Positions 25,978 to 33,244 of a stretch of 46,475 nt of DNA are shown one piece after another. The position numbers and the translations under genes are program-made. Under the pieces are notes generated by a model. The model was given only the letters and a program-made list of their open reading frames with translations, was not told the DNA's origin and did no database searches. The stretch's first letter is position 1; each line of letters starts with the position of its first letter. This DNA is from Armatimonadota bacterium (GTDB lineage Bacteria > Armatimonadota > Zipacnadia > Zipacnadales > VGFC01), in NCBI GenBank assembly GCA_016869045.1, contig VGFC01000009.1, forward strand, positions 1-46,475, read 5' to 3'.

Positions 25978-27690
25978 TCACCCCTCCGAATTCGGCGCGA
26001 CCAGGCGCGCGCCCGTTTCCGTAGAACCGGCCAAGGCTGCGTACACTGCCAGGAACCCGCCCCGGACCTTGGGCGGGGGAGGTGACCAGCCGGCCCGCCG
26101 TTCCTCCAGCACCTCCGGCGGCACGTTCAGGGCGAGCCGGCGGGCGGGAAGGTCGATCTCGATCTCGTCGCCGTCCTGCACGAAGGCGATCGGGCCGCCG
26201 ACCGCCGCCTCGGGCGAGACGTGGCCGATGCACGGCCCCCGCGTCGCGCCGGAGAACCGCCCGTCGGTCACCATCGCGACCGAGTCCCCCAGCCCCATGC
26301 CCACCAGCATCGCTGCCGGGATCGACATCTCTCTCATGCCCGGACCGCCGCGCGGGCCCTCGTAGCGGATCACGAGCACCTCGCCGGGCCTCACCGCTCC
26401 CGAGCTGAGCACGTCCCGCGCCGCTTCCTCGGACTCCAGCACGCGGGCCGGGCCGCGGTGGCGGTGCATCTTCGGGTCAACGGCGCTCTGCTTGCAGACG
26501 GCTCCTTCAGGCGCAAGGGAGCCAAACAGCACCGCCAGACCGCCCTCGCCTGCGAGGGGTTCCGCCAGGGGAGCGATCACGCCGTCGTCGCGCACGCGTG
26601 CTTCGGCCACAACGTCCCCCAGGCGCCCGTTCACAGTGGGGAGGTCGAGGTTGAGCTGGTAGGCGAGACGCGACATGAGCGCAGGCACGCCGCCCGCGCG
26701 ATGGAAGTCGGTGAGCGTGACCTCCGACGCGGGTTTCATCTTGCACAGCAGCGGAGTGCTTCGGCTGAGGTCGTCGAAGACCTTCAGGGGCAGGCTCTCC
26801 CCCACCTCGGCCGCCAGGGCGCTCAGGTGCAGCACGGCGTTGGTGGAGCCTCCGAAGGCTGCGAGCACACGGACCGCGTTGAGCAGCGCCGGGCGAGTGA
26901 GGACCTCCCGCGCCGAAGGCCCCTGGTCGGCCATCCGGACGGCGCGCTCACCGGTCGCGCGGCACAGCGCCGCACGGCGCGGATCGACCGCCGAGAGCGT
27001 CGAGGCGCCGGACAGCGTAAGGCCCAGCGCTTCCGCGAGGCAGCACATGGTCATCGCCGTGCCCAGCATGTTGCACACGCCGAAGGACGCACAGACAGCC
27101 GACTCGACCTCGTGCAGTTGCTCCGCCGACATGCGGCCGGCCAGGTGAGCCCCGATGGCCTCCTTCACATCGCTCGCCACCCGCACGGCGGGCGGGAGTC
27201 CGCCGGGACACGGGTCGGCGCACGGCAGCATGGGCCCGCCCGGCAGCACGATGGTCGGCCGATCGAGGCGCGCGGCAGCCATCAGCATTCCGGGCACGAT
27301 CTTGTCGCACGACGCGATGAGCACGAGCGCATCGAGCGCGTGCGCCTGCGCCATCAGCTCGACGGACGCGGCGATCACGTCGCGCATGGGCAGGACGTAG
27401 TGCCCGCCCGGCCCCTGCACCATGCCGTCACAGGCGGCGATCGTGTTGAACTCCCGGGGCACACCCCCCGCCGCGCGGACTCCCTCCTTCACCCAGTCCG
27501 CGAGCGTCCGCAGATGGACGTGCCCGGGCACCAACTCGGAGTACGAGTTCGCGATCCCGATCAGCGGCCGACCCATGTCCTCGTCGCTCAGGCCGGTCGC
27601 CTTCAGCAGGGAGCGCGCATACGCGCCCTCGGCGCCGGCGAGCAACCGCTGGGACGGGCGCTCCCGGAGGTCATCGGAGGGATTGGTCAT
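25978..27690 (-). CDS. IlvD/Edd family dehydratase
   Basis: This is a 570-residue iron-sulfur dehydratase. The three cluster cysteines are visible in IAACDGMVQG (Cys87), ASCDKIVPGMLM (Cys128) and FGVCNMLGTAMTM (Cys206). The N-terminal half (IANSYSELVPGHVHLRTLADWVKEGVRAAGGVP) matches dihydroxy-acid dehydratase IlvD. The third Cys region, GVCNMLGTAMTMCCLAEALGLTLSGASTL, resembles sugar-acid dehydratases more than the GSCSGMFTANSM of IlvD. It could therefore make branched-chain 2-keto acids or dehydrate an aldonic acid. The downstream pyruvate kinase and GH127-like gene favour sugar catabolism slightly, but this is inference. ATG 27690 has GAGG five bases upstream. Confidence 0.88.
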   Translation of the reverse strand: MTNPSDDLRERPSQRLLAGAEGAYARSLLKATGLSDEDMGRPLIGIANSYSELVPGHVHLRTLADWVKEGVRAAGGVPREFNTIAACDGMVQGPGGHYVLPMRDVIAASVELMAQAHALDALVLIASCDKIVPGMLMAAARLDRPTIVLPGGPMLPCADPCPGGLPPAVRVASDVKEAIGAHLAGRMSAEQLHEVESAVCASFGVCNMLGTAMTMCCLAEALGLTLSGASTLSAVDPRRAALCRATGERAVRMADQGPSAREVLTRPALLNAVRVLAAFGGSTNAVLHLSALAAEVGESLPLKVFDDLSRSTPLLCKMKPASEVTLTDFHRAGGVPALMSRLAYQLNLDLPTVNGRLGDVVAEARVRDDGVIAPLAEPLAGEGGLAVLFGSLAPEGAVCKQSAVDPKMHRHRGPARVLESEEAARDVLSSGAVRPGEVLVIRYEGPRGGPGMREMSIPAAMLVGMGLGDSVAMVTDGRFSGATRGPCIGHVSPEAAVGGPIAFVQDGDEIEIDLPARRLALNVPPEVLEERRAGWSPPPPKVRGGFLAVYAALAGSTETGARLVAPNSEG

Positions 27691-27738
27691 GGAGGCCTCG
27701 GCCCACAGGCAGGCGAACTGTACTGCGTCGGGCTACTG

Positions 27739-27747
27739 TGCTATAAT
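27739..27747 (+). promoter_or_regulatory. extended -10 promoter
   Basis: TGCTATAAT is a perfect extended -10, 69 bases before the ATG at 27816. No good -35 lies at 17 bases, which is acceptable for extended -10 promoters. It lies between the divergent dehydratase and this gene. Confidence 0.55.
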
Positions 27748-27815
27748 CCGCGCCGAGGATAACGGCAGTCTGAGTGCGCTGTCAAGGACGAAGCCGGCGC
27801 CCGGAGGCCCATTGC

Positions 27816-28463
27816 ATGAGCGGTCAGGTTGATGTCAGGAAGCTGTGGGACGCGGTAAACGCCACACTGCACGAGGGCGCGATCAACCGTCCGCTGTGGG
27901 AGGCCGCCCGGACGGTCGTGCCGCTGGTCATCGAGGAGGAGTCGGGCACACTCGTCCTGGGCATGCCGACCAACCGCATGGACCTCGCGGGGCACCTGGA
28001 GACACGGGTCAACAAGGCGCGCTTGCAGGAGATCGTCCAGGCCAAGCTCGGCCGCCGGCTCGACCTGAGGGTCATCGAGGGCGACACGATCGAGGCCTAC
28101 CAGCGGGCGGCGGAGCGCGAGAAGCTGCGCGCGGCCTCCACCGAGGCGGCGCACCTCAAGGCGCAGGAGGTCTGGACCGCCGCCGCGAGCTGGGACGCGC
28201 TGAACGAGCAGATCCTCATGTCGCACACGCAGCTCGAGAGCCGCCGCTTCGTCACCTCCCGCGTGAAGTTCATGGTCCGCTGCGTGCGGATGACCGCCGA
28301 CGCCGAGGACCGCATCCGGGAGCGCGAGCCGGGCAAAGAGGACTTCCACGAGCGCCAGCTCGCGCGAACCCTCGAGAAGATCGCCGGCCTCACCGATTCA
28401 CCGGTGGTCGTCGTGACACTGGAGTACCTGCGCTACCGATCATCAAGGAAGCCGCGAAGCTGA
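27816..28463 (+). CDS. unknown protein with DnaA-N-like segment
   Basis: This 215-residue cytoplasmic protein starts at ATG 27816 with CCGGAGG eight bases upstream. Residues 9-80 (LWDAVNATL...LWEAARTVVPLVIEEESGTLVLGMPTNRMDLAGHLETRVNKARLQEIVQAKLG) resemble the alpha/beta DnaA N-terminal domain. The shared features are an initial Trp-containing helix, strands with a terminal VLGMPTNR and a helix leading to a small C-terminal strand (RRLDLRVIEGD). The remainder is mostly charged helix ending VVVVTLEYLRYR. No AAA+ or DNA-binding domain is present, so it is not DnaA. Such DnaA-N-like modules may mediate protein contacts. I would treat the domain assignment as tentative. Confidence 0.5.
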   Translation: MSGQVDVRKLWDAVNATLHEGAINRPLWEAARTVVPLVIEEESGTLVLGMPTNRMDLAGHLETRVNKARLQEIVQAKLGRRLDLRVIEGDTIEAYQRAAEREKLRAASTEAAHLKAQEVWTAAASWDALNEQILMSHTQLESRRFVTSRVKFMVRCVRMTADAEDRIREREPGKEDFHERQLARTLEKIAGLTDSPVVVVTLEYLRYRSSRKPRS

Positions 28464-28499
28464 GGGCGTACAAGGCAACCGGGGGTTTGAGGCGCGCCG

Positions 28500-29090
28500 G
28501 TGACTGCTCGCATCCACCAACTGCTGACGGCGCAGCTCAGTGAAGACGAGCAGGTCCTCTGGACCGGCCGCCCGTCCGCGTCGGCCTACGTCGGGCGTAA
28601 CTGGATGCTCTCGGTCGTCGGCCTCTTCTGGCTCGCGCTGACGCTGATGTGGGTGGCCGGCGTGGCCTCCGGTCACTTGCCGCTGCTCTTCTACGTCGTC
28701 GCGTTCCCCCTGCTGGGGATCGCCGCCTGGATGATCGTCGGTCACATGCTGCTGGCCGCGGCTGAACTCCCGCACGTCCACTACGTCCTTACAAACTGGC
28801 GGGTCGTCATGACCTACGGCGTGTGGAGGCCGCGGCTGCGCACGATCCCGCTGAGCAAGATCGCTGAGCTGGATCTCTGCCCCCGGGCCAACGGCTACGG
28901 GGACATTCGGCTCGGCCTTGAGTTGGGCTACTGGGACGGCGCCCGCTGGGCGAAGGCCGGCGTCACCGCCTGGGGCCCGCATGACATGGTCCTGCGGGGG
29001 ATCCCGGCCTGCGCCCAGGTGTACGCCCAACTGACCCAGGCCATCCGCGCCGGCGGCCTGGCAGGCCCGAAGTCGCCGGCACAGCCGTAA
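28500..29090 (+). CDS. membrane protein with bacterial PH-like domain
   Basis: This 196-residue protein has two adjacent transmembrane helices (about residues 36-60 and 64-86) between an N-terminal soluble part beginning LSEDEQVLWTGRPS and a C-terminal PH-like part. The PH-like part has HYVLTNWRVVMTYGVWRPRLRTIPLSKIAELDL and a later YGDIRLGLELGYWDG. The LSEDEQVLWTGRPS lead and the ...RTIPLSKI strand are typical of bacterial PH (DUF304-like) membrane proteins. The start is GTG 28500 with TGAGG seven bases before it. The role is unknown; these proteins are often linked to membrane stress or lipid contact. Confidence 0.65.
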   Translation: MTARIHQLLTAQLSEDEQVLWTGRPSASAYVGRNWMLSVVGLFWLALTLMWVAGVASGHLPLLFYVVAFPLLGIAAWMIVGHMLLAAAELPHVHYVLTNWRVVMTYGVWRPRLRTIPLSKIAELDLCPRANGYGDIRLGLELGYWDGARWAKAGVTAWGPHDMVLRGIPACAQVYAQLTQAIRAGGLAGPKSPAQP

Positions 29091-29144
29091 CGAGTTCGGC
29101 ACAAGGCGCGGGCTACGCCGCCATCTTCCGAGAAGGAGCACACG

Positions 29145-29969
29145 ATGAGACTGAGGTTCACGCTTGGCTTACTCGTACTGGGGTCGTTGCTGGTTGCCTC
29201 GAGCGCAGTCCTTGCGCAAACCGAGGAGGACCAGGTCAAGGCCACGATGACAGCGCTGTCGGACGCGCTGGGCAAAGGCGACGCGAAGGCCGTCGGCGAC
29301 CTGGTCGCCAACACGGGCTTCGTCGCCGTCGTGGGCGTGATGGATGAGGCCATGGTGTTGACGAAGGACGAGATGCTGGCGCTGTTGAGCAACTCCGCTG
29401 GACCCGTGACCTTCGAGGACGTGAAGGTCACCACCCACTGGATGGTGGCGCTCGTGAGTGCGAAGGCGGTGCCGGCGAGCGTGCCCGCTGACCAGGCATT
29501 CGTTCTCGACGCGATTCTGATGCGCGAGGCGGGCAAGTGGAAGTTCGCTGCGGTCTGTCTCCTCCGAGAGGAGGCCCAGGCGAGCGAGGAGCAGATCAAG
29601 GCCTTCGTCGATCGCGTGGCCGCTCTGCCCGATTCGCTCAAGAAAGGCACGGCTCAGGACCTCACCAAGGCGCTCTACGATGACCATTTCCTCCTCGTGC
29701 TGGTGGACCCGAGCCTTGAGTTCCGCTCAGCGACCTCCAAGACGGCGCTGACCCAGATGGTCGAGGCCGTGATCCCGATGATCACTATCAGCGATTCGCG
29801 CCTCGATGTGTCGCGCACAGCCCTGGGGCGCTCCGTCGCGGTGGTGGACGGCACCTGGCTTCTGGACATCACGGACTTCGGCCAGACCAATACCGCCATC
29901 CGCGCCTATGCGACCAAGGTCAACGACGAGTGGAAGATCGTGGCCCTCGGCGGGGGGCCGGCGAAGTAG
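29145..29969 (+). CDS. secreted protein with two NTF2/SnoaL-like halves
   Basis: This 274-residue protein has a clear signal peptide (MRLRFTLGLLVLGSLLVASSAVLAQ) cleaved near residue 25. The mature part appears to contain two similar halves of the NTF2/SnoaL (DUF4440-like) type. The first runs ATMTALSDALGKGDAKAV...GKWKFAAVCLL (about 33-143) and the second DSLKKGTAQDLTKAL...DEWKIVALGGGP (about 155-272). Each has an opening helix, a strand pair and an ending with the sequence WKFAAV or WKIVAL. No catalytic residues can be named. AAGGAG lies seven bases before ATG 29145. It precedes the cytochrome cluster but a promoter lies between. Confidence 0.6.
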   Translation: MRLRFTLGLLVLGSLLVASSAVLAQTEEDQVKATMTALSDALGKGDAKAVGDLVANTGFVAVVGVMDEAMVLTKDEMLALLSNSAGPVTFEDVKVTTHWMVALVSAKAVPASVPADQAFVLDAILMREAGKWKFAAVCLLREEAQASEEQIKAFVDRVAALPDSLKKGTAQDLTKALYDDHFLLVLVDPSLEFRSATSKTALTQMVEAVIPMITISDSRLDVSRTALGRSVAVVDGTWLLDITDFGQTNTAIRAYATKVNDEWKIVALGGGPAK

Positions 29970-29982
29970 GGACACCCGTTCG

Positions 29983-30021
29983 CGACCGGCGTCCGCGGCT
30001 ACCGGCCGCGGGCGCCGGTCG
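29983..30021. terminator. 16-bp hairpin, putative terminator
   Basis: Arms at 29983-29998 and 30006-30021 are complementary over 16 bp with one T-G mismatch (a wobble pair in RNA), around a seven-base loop. It begins 14 bases after the stop of the preceding gene. No T-run follows, so termination may depend on Rho or on hairpin strength. It cleanly separates that gene from the cytochrome cluster. Confidence 0.5.
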
Positions 30022-30084
30022 TCCATCCCTCGCGAAACCCCCCTCGGCAGAGCGAAGTTGGGGATAGCGCAGCGCCGCGTTTTT

Positions 30085-30093
30085 TGTTATACT
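30085..30093 (+). promoter_or_regulatory. extended -10 promoter of the cytochrome cluster
   Basis: TGTTATACT is an extended -10 directly after a T-rich stretch (TTTTTT), 59 bases before the ATG of the 32-haem cytochrome. No -35 consensus is found at 17 bases. It would drive the five genes 30152-37596 as one unit. Confidence 0.55.
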
Positions 30094-30151
30094 GGAGTGA
30101 GTATTCTGGAATCTTGGCCCGACGGGCAAGCCGTCGGAGAGTTCGGCCGTC

Positions 30152-32338
30152 ATGCGTGATCGCATTCGTCGCCTCTTGTCGTGGGCCTGGCGCCATAAGC
30201 TCATTGTCCTCGGTCTGGTCCTCCTCGGTTTGATCGGCCTCGTGTTTGCCATGCACCAGACGAGCGGACCGGCCTTCTGTGGCAGCTGCCACGAGATGGG
30301 CTACGAGCACCGCACGTGGAGCGCGTCGTCGCACCACGAGGTGGAGTGCTCGGCGTGTCATTACCATCCCGGCGTCATCGGGATGATCCGCACGAAGATG
30401 CAGGGCGCCCAGGAAGCGGTCTCCCACTTCCGCAAGGGATGGACGGAGTCGGAGATCGGCCCGGGGATGGCCGAGGTGCCCTCCACACGCTGCCTGAAGT
30501 GCCACGCCGAGACGAAGCTGCCGCAGGAGATCACGTACCACCTCCTCCGCCACACGCACCGCAAGCACCTGGAGCGCGGGGCGGAGTGCACGCAGTGTCA
30601 CGCGAATGTGGTTCACGGGGGCAAGGCGCCCTTCAAGAACACGCCGACGATGTCCTCGTGCCTCAAATGCCACGACGGCAAACAGGCGCCGAATGACTGC
30701 TCTCTGTGTCACCTGAAGCTTGGGGAGATCAAGCCGGCGCTGTACAACCCGGCGTGGGTGGAGCACCATAGGGAGAACATCGCAACCACCGGCCGGGACC
30801 ACTGCGTCCACTGCCACGGCGAGCAGTTCTGCCGGTCGTGCCACGCCGTGGGGCGCCCGCTCTCGCACACGTCAAACTGGGTGCGCGACCACGCGGAGAT
30901 GGATCCCAAGGATCGGCCGCAATGCGCCCAGTGCCACCCGACGCGCGGGGATCGCCCAGAGGCCGATTTCTGCACGGAATGTCATACGGCCCGGAGGGCG
31001 CACGGGCCGACATACATCCGCGAGCACCCGAAGGAGTTCCAGCGCGAACCCGACGCGTGCGGGCGCTGCCACAAGGAGCGGTTCTGCCAGGACTGCCACT
31101 CCATCTACATGCCCCACAAGACCGGCTGGCTGGCCGAGCACGGCGCGGAGGCCCGGCACCGACGCGACAGCTGCCGCACATGTCACAAGGACCAGTTCTG
31201 CGAGAGCTGCCACACCCGCGGCCGGCCGGCGTCGCACACCAGGGACTGGCGGACGACGCACCCTGGCGTCGCGCGTACGTCCGGTGAGGGCTGCCGTGTC
31301 TGCCATCCGACCGACTTCTGCCAGAGCTGTCACCGCAAGTCCCTGCCGGCCAGCCATCGGGAGAGGACGTGGATACGGGCGCATGGCGGAACGGCCCTGG
31401 CCAGCCGCAACTCCTGTCGGGCCTGCCACGACACAAGCTACTGCGCGTCGTGCCATCGGGGCGTCGCCATGCCGCACCCCTCCGGCTGGCTGCACAGCCA
31501 TCCGGCGAGCGGTCGCAACCCCCGGGCGTGTCAGGCGTGCCACCAGAAGGACTTCTGCGACGCCTGCCACCGCGGCTCGAAGCCCAAGACCCATGACGCG
31601 CAGTGGGGCCGCCGGCACGGGCCGCCGGCTCAGACGCAGAAGGCCTCCTGCCTGCGGTGTCACACGGACCGGAACTGCCAGGTCTGCCACCGCATTCCGA
31701 TGCCGCATCCGAAGAACATCCGCTCCGCTCACGGCCCGCTGGCCCGGGGCGAGGACGGCCGCTACTGCGGGCTGTGCCACAAGCCCGAGGTCTGCTCGGC
31801 ATGCCACATCCCGCGCTCGTCGATGCCCAGCTCCCACCGGACCGACCAGTGGCTGACGAAGCACGGCGACGCCGAGGGGCTGGATACGCGGTGCGTGCTG
31901 TGCCACAAGCCGAAGTACTGCCAGGACTGCCACGGCCTGCCGATGCCGCATCCCGAGAACTGGCTGCTGAGCCAGCACGGCTGCCTGGCCCCGTCAAGCG
32001 CCAAAATGTGCGCGAAGTGCCACGCCTCCGAATTCTGCCAGACCTGCCATGAGAGCACGCCCCCCGACTCACACGCGGTGGCGGACTTCCGACAGAAGCA
32101 CGGGGCCAATCCATCGCAGGAGCCGCTATGTGCTCTGTGTCACGGCCGCGAGGCGGCGAAGAAGCGGGATGCGTGCCAGACCTGCCATCGGGGCGTCACC
32201 ATGCCGCATGAAGAGCGCTACGCCTTCAAGCACAAGGCCGTGGCATCGTTTGAGTCGAAGGGAACTTGTCTCGGGTGTCATGAATTGAGCTATTGCAGGG
32301 TCTGCCACGCGGAGATACCCGCGCAGAAGCAGCAATGA
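30152..32338 (+). CDS. membrane-anchored 32-haem cytochrome c
   Basis: This 728-residue protein contains 32 CXXCH motifs. Residues 1-34 form an N-terminal membrane anchor and residues 41-70 (FCGSCHEMGYEHRTW...CSACHYHPG) resemble the NapC/NrfH quinol-oxidising domain. Six haems lie before residue 190. From residue 218 on, 13 pairs of motifs follow at about 40-residue intervals (first Cys at 218, 258, 303, 341, 381, 422, 460, 500, 539, 581, 620, 660, 706). Within most pairs the two cysteines are nine residues apart, giving CxxCHxxxFCxxCH. Each module also has (P/S)H and a later H, enough distal ligands for two bis-His haems. It probably carries electrons from quinol along a wire-like chain outside the membrane. 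Start ATG 30152; no strong Shine-Dalgarno is seen. Confidence 0.9.
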   Translation: MRDRIRRLLSWAWRHKLIVLGLVLLGLIGLVFAMHQTSGPAFCGSCHEMGYEHRTWSASSHHEVECSACHYHPGVIGMIRTKMQGAQEAVSHFRKGWTESEIGPGMAEVPSTRCLKCHAETKLPQEITYHLLRHTHRKHLERGAECTQCHANVVHGGKAPFKNTPTMSSCLKCHDGKQAPNDCSLCHLKLGEIKPALYNPAWVEHHRENIATTGRDHCVHCHGEQFCRSCHAVGRPLSHTSNWVRDHAEMDPKDRPQCAQCHPTRGDRPEADFCTECHTARRAHGPTYIREHPKEFQREPDACGRCHKERFCQDCHSIYMPHKTGWLAEHGAEARHRRDSCRTCHKDQFCESCHTRGRPASHTRDWRTTHPGVARTSGEGCRVCHPTDFCQSCHRKSLPASHRERTWIRAHGGTALASRNSCRACHDTSYCASCHRGVAMPHPSGWLHSHPASGRNPRACQACHQKDFCDACHRGSKPKTHDAQWGRRHGPPAQTQKASCLRCHTDRNCQVCHRIPMPHPKNIRSAHGPLARGEDGRYCGLCHKPEVCSACHIPRSSMPSSHRTDQWLTKHGDAEGLDTRCVLCHKPKYCQDCHGLPMPHPENWLLSQHGCLAPSSAKMCAKCHASEFCQTCHESTPPDSHAVADFRQKHGANPSQEPLCALCHGREAAKKRDACQTCHRGVTMPHEERYAFKHKAVASFESKGTCLGCHELSYCRVCHAEIPAQKQQ

Positions 32339-32352
32339 CGGAGGATCAGCTC

Positions 32353-33117
32353 ATGAAGACGGGTGCATGGATTGTCGCGATCGCCGTGATCGGCGCCCTG
32401 GGCCTGACGGTTCTCGCCCAGGAGCCCCAGGCCACCATTCCGGCCGACTCCGAATACGCTGGCTCGAAGCTGTGCGGTATGTGTCACAAGGATGAGAAGA
32501 CGGCTTTTGCGGAGACGCCGCACGCCAAATACGTGCCGCCGGCCGATGCGCTCGAGCCCTGGAAGCACTCCACGGGCTGGGACAAGGCCACGGGCGAAGC
32601 CAAGGAGCCGGGCGTTCAGTGCGAGGCCTGCCACGGTCGGGGCAAGACGCACGCGGGTGCGAAGACGGAAGACAAGAAGACCCTCATCATCAACCCGCTG
32701 AACCTCGACGCACCGGGCAAGATCACCTCGATCTGCGCCCAGTGCCACGCCTACTACAAGCCCAAGGAGGGCGACGCGCCGGTCGCCTTTACGCCGGGCG
32801 AGAACATCTTCGAGAAAATCGACCTGCTGCCCGTTGAGGAGGGCAAGGCCATGCAGCAGGTCAACGAACTCGTGGGCAGCCTGCACCATACGAAGCAGCA
32901 CATGACGTGCATTCAGTGCCACACCTCCCACACGGAGGGGATGATCCCGGGCAACCTGCGCAAGGCGGTTCCGGACCTGTGCGTGCAGTGCCACGCCGAC
33001 GAAGCCGACATCGCGAAGCATACGGAGGCGCACACAACGAAGGCCAAAGAGGGCGACACGTGCGACACGTGCCACATGCCTGACGACGTGCACACCTTCG
33101 CGAAGCCGCCGAAGTAG
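32353..33117 (+). CDS. periplasmic six-haem cytochrome c
   Basis: This 254-residue protein has a Sec signal (MKTGAWIVAIAVIGALGLTVLAQ) and six CXXCH motifs at residues 41, 90, 128, 186, 210 and 237. The lead YAGSKLCGMCHKDEKTAFAETPHAK is typical of cytochrome c554- and DmsE-like soluble carriers. ATG 32353 has GGAGG (32340-32344) eight bases upstream. An ATG at 32335 overlapping the TGA of the previous gene would add six residues. It is probably the mobile partner between the membrane proteins encoded on both sides. Its stop is followed immediately by a GTCTCNN array. Confidence 0.9.
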   Translation: MKTGAWIVAIAVIGALGLTVLAQEPQATIPADSEYAGSKLCGMCHKDEKTAFAETPHAKYVPPADALEPWKHSTGWDKATGEAKEPGVQCEACHGRGKTHAGAKTEDKKTLIINPLNLDAPGKITSICAQCHAYYKPKEGDAPVAFTPGENIFEKIDLLPVEEGKAMQQVNELVGSLHHTKQHMTCIQCHTSHTEGMIPGNLRKAVPDLCVQCHADEADIAKHTEAHTTKAKEGDTCDTCHMPDDVHTFAKPPK

Positions 33118-33229
33118 GTCTCGAGTCTCAGGTCTCGGGTCTCAGGTCTCACGTCTCAGGCCTCACGTCCCGGCTGCCCCGGGTAGGTGGAGGCGTCGGG
33201 CGGGGCCCTGAACATGAGACACGAGACAC
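33118..33229. repeat. heptamer array element, copy 2
   Basis: Eight consecutive 7-bp units, mostly GTCTCNN (33118-33173; the last two have diverged to GCCTCAC and GTCCCGG), begin directly after the cytochrome stop. After a GC-rich centre two inverted units ATGAGAC and ACGAGAC (33214-33227) follow. It is the same family as the element at 19308-19414, with more units on the left and fewer on the right. Confidence 0.8.
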
Positions 33230-33244
33230 GTTCAAGGAACGAAC

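Noticed and set aside
23976-27762. Long + strand open frames opposite the GH127, pyruvate kinase and dehydratase genes
   Set aside because: Products are Arg/Gly/His-rich with no family motif, and the minus-strand genes are fully recognisable.
30729-32114. Minus-strand open frame across the 32-haem gene
   Set aside because: It is the complement of a repeated Cys/His-coding sequence and has no recognisable domain.
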